Below, piece after piece: positions 35,429 to 44,098 of a DNA stretch of 64,000 nt. Each line of letters begins with the position of its first letter. Position 1 is the stretch's first letter. The translations under genes were made by a program, and so were the position numbers. This stretch comes from Paenibacillus elgii NBRC 100335 (GTDB lineage: Bacteria; Bacillota; Bacilli; Paenibacillales; NBRC-103111), in the NCBI RefSeq assembly GCF_004000865.1, contig NZ_BIMB01000003.1, forward strand, positions 1 through 64,000, given 5' to 3'. Below the pieces are notes generated by a model. That model made no database searches. It had not been told where the DNA came from and saw only the letters and a list, made by a program, of their open reading frames with translations.

Positions 35429-35461
35429 GACTGAGCGCCAGCTTATTGTGAAAAATAGTTT

Positions 35462-35507
35462 GAGGACGTATCCCAAGCTGCGAAAATGCGCGGGAACGTC
35501 CTCTTTT
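35462..35507 (+). terminator. Terminator of the PTS operon
   Basis: GAGGACGTATCCC pairs with GGGAACGTCCTC and is followed by TTTT; it sits between the convergent enzyme I and SDR genes. Confidence 0.82.
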
Positions 35508-35523
35508 AGTATTACAAAAAATG

Positions 35524-36318
35524 TTAAAAAATAGTCGGCACCATTCCGCCATCCATACGGATTGGAGAACCTTTAAATGCGGATGCATAAGGACTGCATA
35601 CAAATGTAGCTAGTCTCCCTATTTCAATAGGCTTGATAAAACGCTGTATTTCAGATTGAGGCAGGTTTGTCGTCATAAATTTTTTCTCTTTTTCCGAAAA
35701 AGTCAAATCTTCATTGGGGTACATCCCTTCAATGATTTGATGCACGTTTTCAGAGAGTGTGGGTCCCGGCAAGATCGTGTTGACCGTAACTTCTGTTCCT
35801 GCTGTCAATTTGGATAGGCTTTTGGACAATGATAATAGCATGGATTTTGTCATACAATACTGGGGCATTTGTCCCGAAGGCATAATGGCTTCTTCGCTCG
35901 CCATAAAGATAATGCGGCCGTAATCATTTTTCAGCATTTTAGGTAGATAAAATTTGGATAATGCGTTTGCCGCAAGAACATTCGTACGGAAGTATTTTTC
36001 CCATACTTCATCGTCCACGTCCTCATATTGCATAATTTCGTAAATTCCCATATTGTTAACTAAAATGTCAACATTGGGGTATTTTTTAAATAAAGCTTCC
36101 CTTTGTTGAATATCCACAAGATCGGCTGCGGCATTTTGAGGAGAGGTAGCCGGGAAATCCGACTTCATTTCACTCACGATTCGTTCTGTTTCTTCATAAT
36201 TTCGTCCGTTAATTAGTACATGAACACCTTCCTTGGCGAGTTCGATGGCAATAGCTTTCCCTATACCTTTGGTTGATCCGGTAACTAAAGCCGTTTTATT
36301 GTTTAACCCCATATCCAT
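35524..36318 (-). CDS. Short-chain dehydrogenase/reductase
   Basis: 264 residues; AAAGGAG 9 nt before the ATG. Rossmann cofactor motif TGSTKGIGKAIAIEL, then NNMG, catalytic Ser in FMASEEA and a YCMTK (Tyr-x-x-x-Lys) active site. The end FKGSPIRMDGGMVPTIF is typical of FabG-like members. It is distinctly AT-rich beside the GC-rich enzyme I gene, so it was probably acquired separately. Convergent with the PTS run and downstream of an AraC-type regulator gene on the same strand. Confidence 0.92.
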   Translation of the reverse strand: MDMGLNNKTALVTGSTKGIGKAIAIELAKEGVHVLINGRNYEETERIVSEMKSDFPATSPQNAAADLVDIQQREALFKKYPNVDILVNNMGIYEIMQYEDVDDEVWEKYFRTNVLAANALSKFYLPKMLKNDYGRIIFMASEEAIMPSGQMPQYCMTKSMLLSLSKSLSKLTAGTEVTVNTILPGPTLSENVHQIIEGMYPNEDLTFSEKEKKFMTTNLPQSEIQRFIKPIEIGRLATFVCSPYASAFKGSPIRMDGGMVPTIF

Positions 36319-36370
36319 AGAACATTTCTCCTTTTATTCCACTTTAGAATTGGTTCGGCTGGGAAATTTT

Positions 36371-37420
36371 TTAATGAAAATTCGGCATTCCTGGCCGTCC
36401 TTCCGATATCGAGCTTGTACCTAGATGTTCGGTACGCCAATTGGAAGGAGTATCGCCTTCCCAGAGACGAAAGGCGCGATAAAACGAGTTCTGGTCTTCA
36501 TATCCAATCAAGAAAGCCACTTCTTTAATATCGAGCGAGGGGTCTGCCAAGTACTCTCGTGCCTGCTCATGTCTAGCTTGGGTCAACAGATGCTTGAAGC
36601 TCGTGTTTTCGTCAGTAAGCCGGCGCTGCAAGGTACGATCGCTCATACCCAACTCCTTCGCCACAGTCTGAATGTCGGGGCGTCCGCCGGTGAGGCTGCG
36701 TTTCATGATCCATTTGACCGTCTCGGTAAAGGAGCGGCTGCGCTGCTGTTCATCCAACGACCGGTCCAGAGCGGGGGTCAGGATCTCCAGCAACTCTTCG
36801 TTGTACGAGACAAAGGGGCGGTCCAGATCATTTCGATGCAGCGTCAGCCGGTTACTTTTTGCGCCAATCCGGACAGGGCAGCCGAAGTAAGCTTCAAGAG
36901 TCTGTACATCGCCCATGGAGTGCGAAAATTCGACGAGCCGCGCCGTCAAAGGTTGACCTGTGCCCCGGCGCCCAAGCTCCAAAAGACAGGCCAGCGTGAT
37001 ACCAACCAGCATCGGAGGGCCGGATTGCTCGGTATTCAGCCACTCCAGTTCGATTGTACAGTGCTCGGCCTCCTCGGTGATCCGTAAGCTTTCAGGAGGG
37101 CACAACTGTTTGTACCGGGCCATTCGGTTGAGCGCGTCGCGGTAGTCACGAGCGTGGTAAGTCGCCAAGACGGCCGGCGGGTACTTCGCTGTATCAAAGG
37201 CGGTCGCAAGCTTGACGATCCCTTTGGCCGTGTCGCCAATGAGGTCGGAATAAGCCTGCCAGATCGCGAAATATTGGGCGGTGGTCACTGCCGGTTCAGT
37301 AATTATGGTAAGCGGTAGTCGTGCTCTACGAGCTACGTCATGGGCGGCAATCCCCAATTGACGCAATGCTTCCCAAAATCCCGGCGGGATTTTAATCCGG
37401 TCAGAGGTATGGGGCTTCAT
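36371..37420 (-). CDS. AraC-family regulator with Arabinose_bd-like N-terminal domain
   Basis: 349 residues; AAGGAGG 11 nt upstream of the ATG. The N-terminal 210 residues follow the OruR/ArgR-type ligand-binding pattern (PPGFWEALRQLGIAAHDVARRARLP). The C-terminal AraC HTH pair has IQTVAKELGMSDRTLQRRL and VAFLIGYEDQNSFYRAFRLWEGDTPSNWR. This regulator type is commoner in Proteobacteria and Actinobacteria than in Bacillota. It is 52 nt upstream of the SDR gene on the same strand and may control it. Confidence 0.9.
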   Translation of the reverse strand: MKPHTSDRIKIPPGFWEALRQLGIAAHDVARRARLPLTIITEPAVTTAQYFAIWQAYSDLIGDTAKGIVKLATAFDTAKYPPAVLATYHARDYRDALNRMARYKQLCPPESLRITEEAEHCTIELEWLNTEQSGPPMLVGITLACLLELGRRGTGQPLTARLVEFSHSMGDVQTLEAYFGCPVRIGAKSNRLTLHRNDLDRPFVSYNEELLEILTPALDRSLDEQQRSRSFTETVKWIMKRSLTGGRPDIQTVAKELGMSDRTLQRRLTDENTSFKHLLTQARHEQAREYLADPSLDIKEVAFLIGYEDQNSFYRAFRLWEGDTPSNWRTEHLGTSSISEGRPGMPNFH

Positions 37421-37683
37421 ACATATACGGGCCTCCTTAGACTGCTCACGTATTCATTGGTTTGGGTTCGAACGGGTATCCTGCCTAGCTGAAGGGACAA
37501 CTACTATAGTAATTCGTCTATGTCGCTCTGTAACTAGCGGTAGGCGACATTTTACTTGCCAATGACGCCAAATCTTAAGTCCACCTAAGAATACTCTTAA
37601 GCCGAGTAAGGTGTCTACCTTAACATACATGGAAAAGAAATCCTGTTCGAGACGGTGGAGAACGTGCGCTAAGTTTTTTAAGA
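37421..37683. other. Gene-free stretch with a hairpin
   Basis: No convincing gene. An 83-codon minus ORF (37454-37705) lacks a ribosome site. A hairpin ATGTCGC/GCGACAT at 37519-37549 followed by TTTTA could be a weak terminator. The stretch separates the AraC promoter from the Zur-box promoters. Confidence 0.4.
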
Positions 37684-37734
37684 TTGACAATTCGCAGTGG
37701 AGCAAGCTAAGATAACTGATAGTAATAATTACGA
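37684..37734 (+). promoter_or_regulatory. Promoter 1 with near-consensus Zur box
   Basis: TTGACA (37684-37689), an 18-nt spacer and TAAGAT (37708-37713) form a good SigA promoter. At 37720-37734, the expected start point, lies TAGTAATAATTACGA. This matches the Bacillus Zur consensus TCGTAATNATTACGA at 13 of 14 fixed positions. Zinc-loaded Zur bound there would block initiation. Confidence 0.75.
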
Positions 37735-37814
37735 ATTAAATATCGAAATTTGCTTCCAGACTTGCTGTAATGACATAGTTTAATCGAGGCGGGCCAATGA
37801 AGTCTGTTTTAAGA

Positions 37815-37844
37815 TCGACAATAATCGTAATTATTACTCATAAA
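37815..37844 (+). promoter_or_regulatory. Promoter 2 with Zur box in the spacer
   Basis: TCGACA (37815-37820) and TCATAA or CATAAA (37838-37844) form a weaker promoter. Its spacer contains TCGTAATTATTACTC (37825-37839), which matches the Zur consensus at 12 of 14 fixed positions. It is 38 bp upstream of the first permease ATG. Confidence 0.7.
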
Positions 37845-37877
37845 TTATCGATCCCGGCAGCTTAGAAAGTGGTGAAC

Positions 37878-38810
37878 ATGATAGCTTATTTTTTACGGCG
37901 GGTGCTGCATCTGATTCCGGTATTCCTCGGTGTCACCTGCGTTACCTTTGTGCTCATGAATTTGACCCCGGGCGATCCCGCTGAAATTATGCTGCGGGGA
38001 ACATCGGGCGTGCAGCCTTCGCCAGAAGCGATCGATGCGGCCAGAGAAGCGATGGGGTTGAACGATCCCGTGTACAAACAGTACGCGGCTTGGTTATGGC
38101 GTGTGGTTCATCTGGATCTCGGCCGTTCATACAGCAGCAATCTCCCGGTTTGGCAGGAGCTGACGGACAGACTTCCGGCAACGCTGCTGCTCGGGATGTG
38201 GGCGCTTGCGGCGATGCTGGCCATCTCGCTTCCGCTTGGAATCGGTTCGGCGCTATATCCGCATTCGTGGGTGGACCGTTTGGCAAGAATCGTCGCGATG
38301 CTGAGTATTTCGATGCCGGGCTATTGGCTCGGTCTGCTGCTTGTGTATTACGGCTCGGTCAAGCTGAAGCTGTTTCCGGTCATGGGCATGGACGGGTTCC
38401 GGAGTGTAGTGCTGCCTGCGCTCACACTGGGGATCGGGATGGCAGGCAACTATATCCGGGTGATTCGCTCCGGTCTGCTGGATGTGCTTGGCACCAGTTA
38501 CATCAAGGCGGCACGGGCCAAAGGCTTGCAGGAAAGCCTCGTCATCGGACGGCATGCCGCAGTCAATGCGCTGCTTCCGGTGATGACGATGCTGGGCATC
38601 AACATCGGGGGGCTGCTCGGCGGATCGGTGATCGTCGAGACGATTTTTTCTTGGCCGGGTATCGGCAAATTTGCCGTCGATGCGATTTTTAAAAAGGATT
38701 TTATTGTCATTCAGGGGTATGTGCTGCTGATGGCCGTATTTGTCGTCAGCGTCAATCTGGCCGTCGATTTGTGTTACCGGATGATCGACCCGAGAATCCG
38801 GCTGCGCTGA
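37878..38810 (+). CDS. ABC importer permease, DppB/NikB type
   Basis: 310 residues from the ATG at 37878 (GTG codons at 37869 and 37872 are also open). The MIAYFLRRVLHLIPVFLGVTCVTF start and TPGDPAEIMLRG are typical of the B-type permease of Opp/Dpp/Nik importers. The EAA loop reads RAKGLQESLVIGRHAAVNALLPV. Six helices. First gene of a Zur-box-controlled operon, so the likely cargo is a metal-ligand complex and not peptide. Confidence 0.92.
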   Translation: MIAYFLRRVLHLIPVFLGVTCVTFVLMNLTPGDPAEIMLRGTSGVQPSPEAIDAAREAMGLNDPVYKQYAAWLWRVVHLDLGRSYSSNLPVWQELTDRLPATLLLGMWALAAMLAISLPLGIGSALYPHSWVDRLARIVAMLSISMPGYWLGLLLVYYGSVKLKLFPVMGMDGFRSVVLPALTLGIGMAGNYIRVIRSGLLDVLGTSYIKAARAKGLQESLVIGRHAAVNALLPVMTMLGINIGGLLGGSVIVETIFSWPGIGKFAVDAIFKKDFIVIQGYVLLMAVFVVSVNLAVDLCYRMIDPRIRLR

Positions 38811-38868
38811 GCAGCAACGCGTGGAGAAGCGGCCTATGCAAAAAAGAAACGAAAGGAGAGCATCCGGC

Positions 38869-39690
38869 ATGAAACGGGGGCGCAAAATTCCGGGCAATGC
38901 CGCGATTTGGATCGGCGGGCTGATCGTGATCGGTTTTATCGCGGTCGGCATCTTTGCGCCGCATATCGCACCCGGGGACCCGCTGAAGGTAAATCTGGAC
39001 ATGAAGCTGACCGGACCTTCAGCGAATTACCTTTTCGGCACGGATCAAATGGGGCGGGACATTCTCTCCCGTCTGATGTACGGAACGCGCACCTCGCTGT
39101 TTTATTCCGTCGCCGTGCTGGGCGCGATGCTTGCGGTCTCCGTGCCGGTCGGAATCGTCGCCGGTTACGTGGGCGGTAAAGTCGATCAGATCATCATGCG
39201 GTTTATCGATATTCTGCTCGCTTTTCCAAGTCTGATTCTGTCTCTGGCGATTACAGGCATGCTCGGGCCCGACTTGCTTAACCTACTGCTGGCGTTCGCT
39301 TCCGTCTGGTGGACGAGCTACGCGCGCATTATACGGGGCATGGTGCTGCAGATCAAGGAAAAGGACTACATAACGGCGGCGCGGGCAGGCGGTGCGACGC
39401 ACTTGCAGATTGTGCTGCGCCATGTGTTGCCTCATGCAGTGAGCCCGATTATCGTGCTCGCTTCGGTGGAGATCGGGACGATTATTTTGTCTGTGTCCGG
39501 CCTCTCATTCCTTGGTCTCGGCGCACAGCCGCCGACGCCCGAATGGGGTGTAATGCTGAGCGATTCGCGGCCGTACATGCAGACCGAGCCGCAATTGATG
39601 CTTTTTCCGGGACTGACTGTGATGATCGCCGTACTCGGCTTCAATCTGGTCGGGGAGGGGCTGCGGCGAATGCTGCGCGGCGCAGGATAA
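38869..39690 (+). CDS. ABC importer permease, DppC/NikC type
   Basis: About 273 residues from the ATG at 38869, chosen because AAAGGAGAG lies 8 nt before it; an ATG at 38836 is open too. IAPGDPLKVNLDMKLTGPSANYLFGTDQMGRDILSRLMYGTR is the classic C-type permease block, with the EAA loop AARAGGATHLQIVLRHVLPHAV. Pairs with the upstream permease to form the channel. Confidence 0.92.
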   Translation: MKRGRKIPGNAAIWIGGLIVIGFIAVGIFAPHIAPGDPLKVNLDMKLTGPSANYLFGTDQMGRDILSRLMYGTRTSLFYSVAVLGAMLAVSVPVGIVAGYVGGKVDQIIMRFIDILLAFPSLILSLAITGMLGPDLLNLLLAFASVWWTSYARIIRGMVLQIKEKDYITAARAGGATHLQIVLRHVLPHAVSPIIVLASVEIGTIILSVSGLSFLGLGAQPPTPEWGVMLSDSRPYMQTEPQLMLFPGLTVMIAVLGFNLVGEGLRRMLRGAG

Positions 39691-39739
39691 GCACGCAAAC
39701 GTGAGGCAACAATACATGTCCTGAGCAAGGGGGATCGCG

Positions 39740-40684
39740 ATGTCGGTAACGATGCAAGAGATAGAAGCGCGAGTCAAACGGAGCCATGCGCAGGAAGCGG
39801 CAGAAATCCCGGCGATCCTGCGTATCCATCGGCTGAGCATATCGTTTCATGCTCCAGTTGTGCGTGCCGTGGACGAAGTTAGTCTGGAGGTGAAGGAAGG
39901 GCGAATCGTCGCGCTCGTCGGGGAAAGCGGCAGCGGCAAAAGCACGCTGGCCCAAGCCGTGCCCGGCCTGCTCGATCCTCGCCGGCATACCGCAGAGGGG
40001 GAAATTTGGCTGGACGGAACGGACCTTCGCCGGTTGTCCGCAAGAGAGCTGCGCCGGTACCGAGGCAGCACGGTGGCGATGATTTTTCAGGACCCGGCGA
40101 ATGCGCTGAATCCGGTTCTGACGATCGGCACACAGCTGACCGAAACCATCCGGCGGCACCGGAAAGTGCAAGGGGCTGAGGCCAAGAAGCTGGCCGTCGG
40201 CCAACTGCGCCGGGCTGGGCTGCCGAAGCCGGAGACGCTGCTGCGGAAGTTTCCTTTTCAACTGTCCGGGGGCATGTGCCAGCGCGTGATGATCGCTATC
40301 GCCCTGGCCTCTGGAGCCAAGCTGCTAATCGCCGACGAGCCGACGACCGCGCTCGATGTCACGGTTCAGGCGCAAATTTTGCAGGAGCTTGACCAGCTTA
40401 GGAGGGAGACCGGCATGGGGATCTTGCTTATTACCCACGACTTGGGCGTCGTGGCCGAAATCGCCGACGAGGTCTATGTCATGAAAGGCGGGCGGATCGT
40501 CGAATCGGGCCATGTGTTCGAAATATTTGCCCATCCGCGGCATGCCTACACCAGAGAATTGCTTGAAAGCAGGCAAACGGGGGGAGCTTGGAAAGGGGGG
40601 CAGGACCGTTGTGAGACTGATCGAGACGGAAGGACTGACGAAGGTATATCAACGGGAGGGGCGATGGTTTCCGTCCGCAAATGA
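39740..40684 (+). CDS. ABC importer ATPase 1, DppD/NikD type
   Basis: 314 residues; AAGGGGG before the ATG. Walker [12 protein letters not shown], signature LSGGMCQRV, Walker [15 protein letters not shown] and switch His TTHDLGV-type (LLITHDLG). The last 30 or so residues overlap the start of the next ATPase gene by 74 nt in another frame and look unlike any family tail, so the natural end may have been lost through a small frameshift near 40600. The usual OPP C-terminal cysteine motif is missing in this subunit. Confidence 0.9.
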   Translation: MSVTMQEIEARVKRSHAQEAAEIPAILRIHRLSISFHAPVVRAVDEVSLEVKEGRIVALVGESGSGKSTLAQAVPGLLDPRRHTAEGEIWLDGTDLRRLSARELRRYRGSTVAMIFQDPANALNPVLTIGTQLTETIRRHRKVQGAEAKKLAVGQLRRAGLPKPETLLRKFPFQLSGGMCQRVMIAIALASGAKLLIADEPTTALDVTVQAQILQELDQLRRETGMGILLITHDLGVVAEIADEVYVMKGGRIVESGHVFEIFAHPRHAYTRELLESRQTGGAWKGGQDRCETDRDGRTDEGISTGGAMVSVRK

Positions 40685-41645
40685 TGCTATGCCAGTCGTG
40701 GACCGGGTCAGTCTGCATGTGGACAAGGGGGAGACGCTCGGACTCGTCGGCGAAAGCGGCAGCGGGAAGAGCACGCTTGCCCGTCTGCTGCTCGGGCTCG
40801 AAACGGCGACCGAAGGCCGCCTGCTGTTCGGCGGGGAAGAGGTGACCCGGTGGGGATTCAAACGGCTGCGGACGATCCGCAGCAGGGTGCAGATGGTGTT
40901 CCAGAACAGCTATTCCTCGTTTGATCCGTTGTTTACGGTGGAACGAATTGTCGGCGAGCCGCTCAGCAGTTACGGAGGCATGGCAGCGCTGGAACGCAGA
41001 CGCGTCATACTGGAAAGTTTGGACATGGTCGGATTGGAGTCGGCCTATGCGGAGCGGTATCCTCACGAATTAAGCGGCGGGCAGCTTCAGCGGGTAAACA
41101 TCGCGCGGGCGCTCGTCCTTCAACCGGAGCTGCTGATCTGCGACGAGCCGTTTTCGAGCCTCGATTTCAAGCTTCGCCGGCAAATCCTGACGCTCCTTGA
41201 AGAGCTGAAGATCCGCTTCGGCCTGTCGTATCTGTACATTACTCACGATTTATCGTCCGTATCCCGCTTTTGCGATCGGATAGCCGTGATGTATAAGGGG
41301 CAAATCGTGGAGACGCTGCCAGCGGCCCGCATCGCCGAAGAGGCGATTCATCCGTATACCCGTTCGCTGCTGGATGCGGTTCCGGTGCAAGATCCGAGGC
41401 TCAGGCGGAGCAGGACAGGGAGGCCGTTCGGAGAACCGGCTCTGTCGCAGGGAGAGAGAGTTACGCAGGGCTGCCGGTTTTGCAGCCGTTGTCCTGCCGC
41501 AATGCCGGTCTGCTTTACGGTCGAGCCCGTACTCGAAACGAAGCGGCCGTCTCACCAGGCTGCCTGCCACCTCTATGCGAATGAAGCCGGAGGGAAGGCC
41601 AGCCAAACATTTCAAATCGTTAAAGAACAGGGGCAACCAAGATGA
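40611..41645 (+). CDS. ABC importer ATPase 2, DppF/NikE type
   Basis: 344 residues from the GTG at 40611 (AAAGGGGGG upstream). Walker [34 protein letters not shown] (Q-loop region), signature LSGGQLQRV, Walker B LICDEPFSSLDF. The C-terminal oligopeptide-transporter motif is present as GCRFCSRCPAAMPVC...CHLY, whose cysteines may hold an iron-sulfur cluster. Its start overlaps the previous ATPase gene, and its stop overlaps the binding-protein start by 4 nt. Confidence 0.92.
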   Translation: MRLIETEGLTKVYQREGRWFPSANDAMPVVDRVSLHVDKGETLGLVGESGSGKSTLARLLLGLETATEGRLLFGGEEVTRWGFKRLRTIRSRVQMVFQNSYSSFDPLFTVERIVGEPLSSYGGMAALERRRVILESLDMVGLESAYAERYPHELSGGQLQRVNIARALVLQPELLICDEPFSSLDFKLRRQILTLLEELKIRFGLSYLYITHDLSSVSRFCDRIAVMYKGQIVETLPAARIAEEAIHPYTRSLLDAVPVQDPRLRRSRTGRPFGEPALSQGERVTQGCRFCSRCPAAMPVCFTVEPVLETKRPSHQAACHLYANEAGGKASQTFQIVKEQGQPR

Positions 41646-43297
41646 AACAGAACCGCGCAAGCCGCAACAAACGATTTTTTGCAGTAAAAACCGTCTTCAT
41701 CTTATTAAGTGCTCTGCTCGTGTTCGTTACCGGCTGTGCGGCCAGAGACACAGGCGGTGCAAGCCGTACGGCTGACGGAACCGGAAGCGCCGGGGCAAAG
41801 CAGGTGACCGTCGCCATCGCTTCCGATCCGGGGATCGACCAGCTCGATGCCGGGACTTACAAAGGCTCGATTCAGCTGCATCCGATGATTTACGATTCCT
41901 TGGTCGAATACGGCGAGAAAGGGGAAATTTTGCCTTCGTTAGCCGAATCTTGGACCATCTCCCCTGACGGCAAGGAATATACGTTCAAGCTGCGCAAAGA
42001 CGTGAAATTTTCCGATGGCACCGAATTTAACGCGGCGGCGGTCAAGTTTTCGTTCGAGCGTTGGTACAAGGACCCGTCCAATTCGTCCATCAATGTGGCG
42101 AAGGCGCTGCAGGAAATTACGCCCGTTGACACGCACACGGTCAAGATGACATTTAGCCAGCCGTTTTATCCGTTTCTGACCGAGCTGACGTATGCCAGAC
42201 CGGTGCGCATTCTTTCTCCTTCGGCCGTTGAGCCGGCGGGCGATGTCAAAGGCAAGTTCGTTAAGCCCATCGGCACCGGCGCGTGGAAGGTCGAAAGCTA
42301 TACGAAGGACCAGCAGGCCGTGCTGGTGCGAAATCCCAACTACTGGGGGAAAGCGCCGCTGCTGAGCAAAATCGTGCTGAAGGTCGTCAACGATCCGCAA
42401 TCCCGCCTGCTGGCGCTGCAAAACGGCTCGGTCGACATTTCCGGCGGGCAGATGGGCAAAATTGCGCCGGAGAGCATTCAGGTTGCACAGAAATCCGATT
42501 CGTTAACCGTGCAATCCGCTCCCGGTACGAATTCGCATTTTGTCGTCTTTAACGGCTCCAACCCGTACTTGCAGGATGTGAACGTCCGCAAGGCGATCAA
42601 TCTGGCTGTCAATAAAAAAAGCATTGTCGACAAGCTGATGGGCGGTATGGGCAAGGAAGCGCAAGGCTTGTTCCCGGCTACGGTGCCTTATGTGACCGCA
42701 GACAATATCCGATGGTACGGCTATGAGCCTGAGCAGGCGAAGCAACTGCTTAAGGAAGCGGGCTTTGCGGATACGAACAGCGATGGCATCGTCGAGAAAA
42801 ACGGCAAGCCGCTCGAATTGAATTTTGTGCTGCAGCAAGCCGAGTTCCCGGAATGGAAATCGATCGCCGAATTTGTCCAGTCCCAGCTTAAGGAAATCGG
42901 CATCGGCGTCAACCTGAAGGTGCTGGAAGCGAATGCCTATTACGATGCGCTGTGGAAGAACAAACAGTACGATATGCTCATTTACCGCACCTATGCGGAT
43001 TCCCAGAACCCCCACTTTTTCCTGCTGTCCTTGTTCCATCGTTCGGCCAATGCTCCTGCTGTCGCTTGGTCAGATCCGCAATTGGAGGCTTTGATCGACG
43101 AAGCGATGGGAGCAATGGATGCCAAAACAAGACAAGACAAGTACGACGCGCTGTTCGGCCGGATGTTCGAGCAGGCGATGGTTCTGCCGGTTTATTACCC
43201 GGATGAGATTTTTGTTGTCAATAGCAGGGTCAAAGGCTTTAAACTTGGACAGACTGCTTACCTGCCGGTCGTCTGGAATGAGCTGGATGTCAAGTAA
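41642..43297 (+). CDS. Family 5 solute-binding lipoprotein of the Zur-linked importer
   Basis: 551 residues. Basic N-terminus, hydrophobic stretch and lipobox VTGC, so the protein is a membrane-anchored external receptor. The body is SBP_bac_5: MIYDSLVEYGEKGEILPSLAESW and FKLRKDVKFSDGTEFNAAAVKFS are the family signature. Relatives such as NikA and CntA bind nickel or opine-metal complexes. The two Zur boxes upstream argue for a zinc-ligand substrate, perhaps a staphylopine- or bacillopaline-like metallophore. No CntL/CntM synthesis genes lie within the window. Confidence 0.9.
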   Translation: MKQNRASRNKRFFAVKTVFILLSALLVFVTGCAARDTGGASRTADGTGSAGAKQVTVAIASDPGIDQLDAGTYKGSIQLHPMIYDSLVEYGEKGEILPSLAESWTISPDGKEYTFKLRKDVKFSDGTEFNAAAVKFSFERWYKDPSNSSINVAKALQEITPVDTHTVKMTFSQPFYPFLTELTYARPVRILSPSAVEPAGDVKGKFVKPIGTGAWKVESYTKDQQAVLVRNPNYWGKAPLLSKIVLKVVNDPQSRLLALQNGSVDISGGQMGKIAPESIQVAQKSDSLTVQSAPGTNSHFVVFNGSNPYLQDVNVRKAINLAVNKKSIVDKLMGGMGKEAQGLFPATVPYVTADNIRWYGYEPEQAKQLLKEAGFADTNSDGIVEKNGKPLELNFVLQQAEFPEWKSIAEFVQSQLKEIGIGVNLKVLEANAYYDALWKNKQYDMLIYRTYADSQNPHFFLLSLFHRSANAPAVAWSDPQLEALIDEAMGAMDAKTRQDKYDALFGRMFEQAMVLPVYYPDEIFVVNSRVKGFKLGQTAYLPVVWNELDVK

Positions 43298-43332
43298 CGA
43301 CATAATATCGAAAAACTTCAAGGAGAGACGCT

Positions 43333-44094
43333 ATGTTGAAAGACATTTCCAACTACTGGACGTCCGGCTCCGGCAGCTACGACAAGGCAGTCAAGGCGCA
43401 GTTCCGCAGCCGACGGACCGTATCGATGTGGACATCGCTGTTAAATGAAGGGTTGGGCGGACGGAAGGGGCAAGCCGTCCTGGATATGGGGACCGGACCG
43501 GGATTTTTTTCGATCCTGTTGTCCAGAATGGGCCACCGCGTTACGGCTGTCGACGCCTCTCAGGGGATGATCGAAACGGCAGCGCGCAATTTCAGGGCGG
43601 CCGGTGCAGACGTGAAAGCCTACTTGGGCGACGCAGCCCATCTCCATGCCGAAAAGGACAACTCCTTCGACGCGGTCGTATGCCGCGATGTCGTCTGGAC
43701 GCTGCCCGATCCGTACCGAGCCTATGCGGAGTGGTACCGTATCTTAAAGCCGGGAGGCACGTTGATCGTATTCGACGGCAATTATTTATATCGGAAGGAG
43801 CCGAAGAGACCGGCGCTCTTCAACAAGCTGTGGTACGCCCTCGGATGGACGCTCATCCTCCTTACGGAGCTGAGAGTGAGAAGTCGGTCCGATCAGGATA
43901 AGGAGCTGCTCGGCAAGCTGCCGTTTGTTCAGGTCTTGCGCCCGGAGGCCGACCAAGAGGCTTTGCAGCGAGCCGGGTTTCGCATTCAGGAAATTCGCCA
44001 CAATTTTACGTCCGGCTACAAGATGACAATGCAGCATTTGAAATACGGCTATCAAAGCGACAGACGTTTTATGATCATAGCAAAGAAGGAGTAA
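43333..44094 (+). CDS. Class I SAM methyltransferase, first of a tandem pair
   Basis: 253 residues; AAGGAGAG lies upstream. SAM loop LDMGTGPGFFSILLSRMGH, acidic strand VTAVDASQGM, then FDAVVCRDVVWTLPDP and LKPGGTLIVFD. It is similar along its length to the next gene (GFF loop, VVCR, TWTL-like motif), so the two arose by duplication. Co-transcribed with the importer. It may methylate a metallophore or help recycle it after uptake; the role is inferred from context alone. Confidence 0.87.
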   Translation: MLKDISNYWTSGSGSYDKAVKAQFRSRRTVSMWTSLLNEGLGGRKGQAVLDMGTGPGFFSILLSRMGHRVTAVDASQGMIETAARNFRAAGADVKAYLGDAAHLHAEKDNSFDAVVCRDVVWTLPDPYRAYAEWYRILKPGGTLIVFDGNYLYRKEPKRPALFNKLWYALGWTLILLTELRVRSRSDQDKELLGKLPFVQVLRPEADQEALQRAGFRIQEIRHNFTSGYKMTMQHLKYGYQSDRRFMIIAKKE

Positions 44095-44098
44095 CGAG

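Noticed and set aside
37454-37705. 83-codon minus-strand ORF upstream of the Zur boxes
   Set aside because: No ribosome site, no family pattern; it overlaps the promoter region of the plus-strand operon.
37878-43297. Plain di/oligopeptide importer
   Set aside because: Peptide uptake alone does not explain two near-consensus Zur boxes or the co-transcribed methyltransferases, so a metal-ligand role is preferred, although peptide transport is not excluded.
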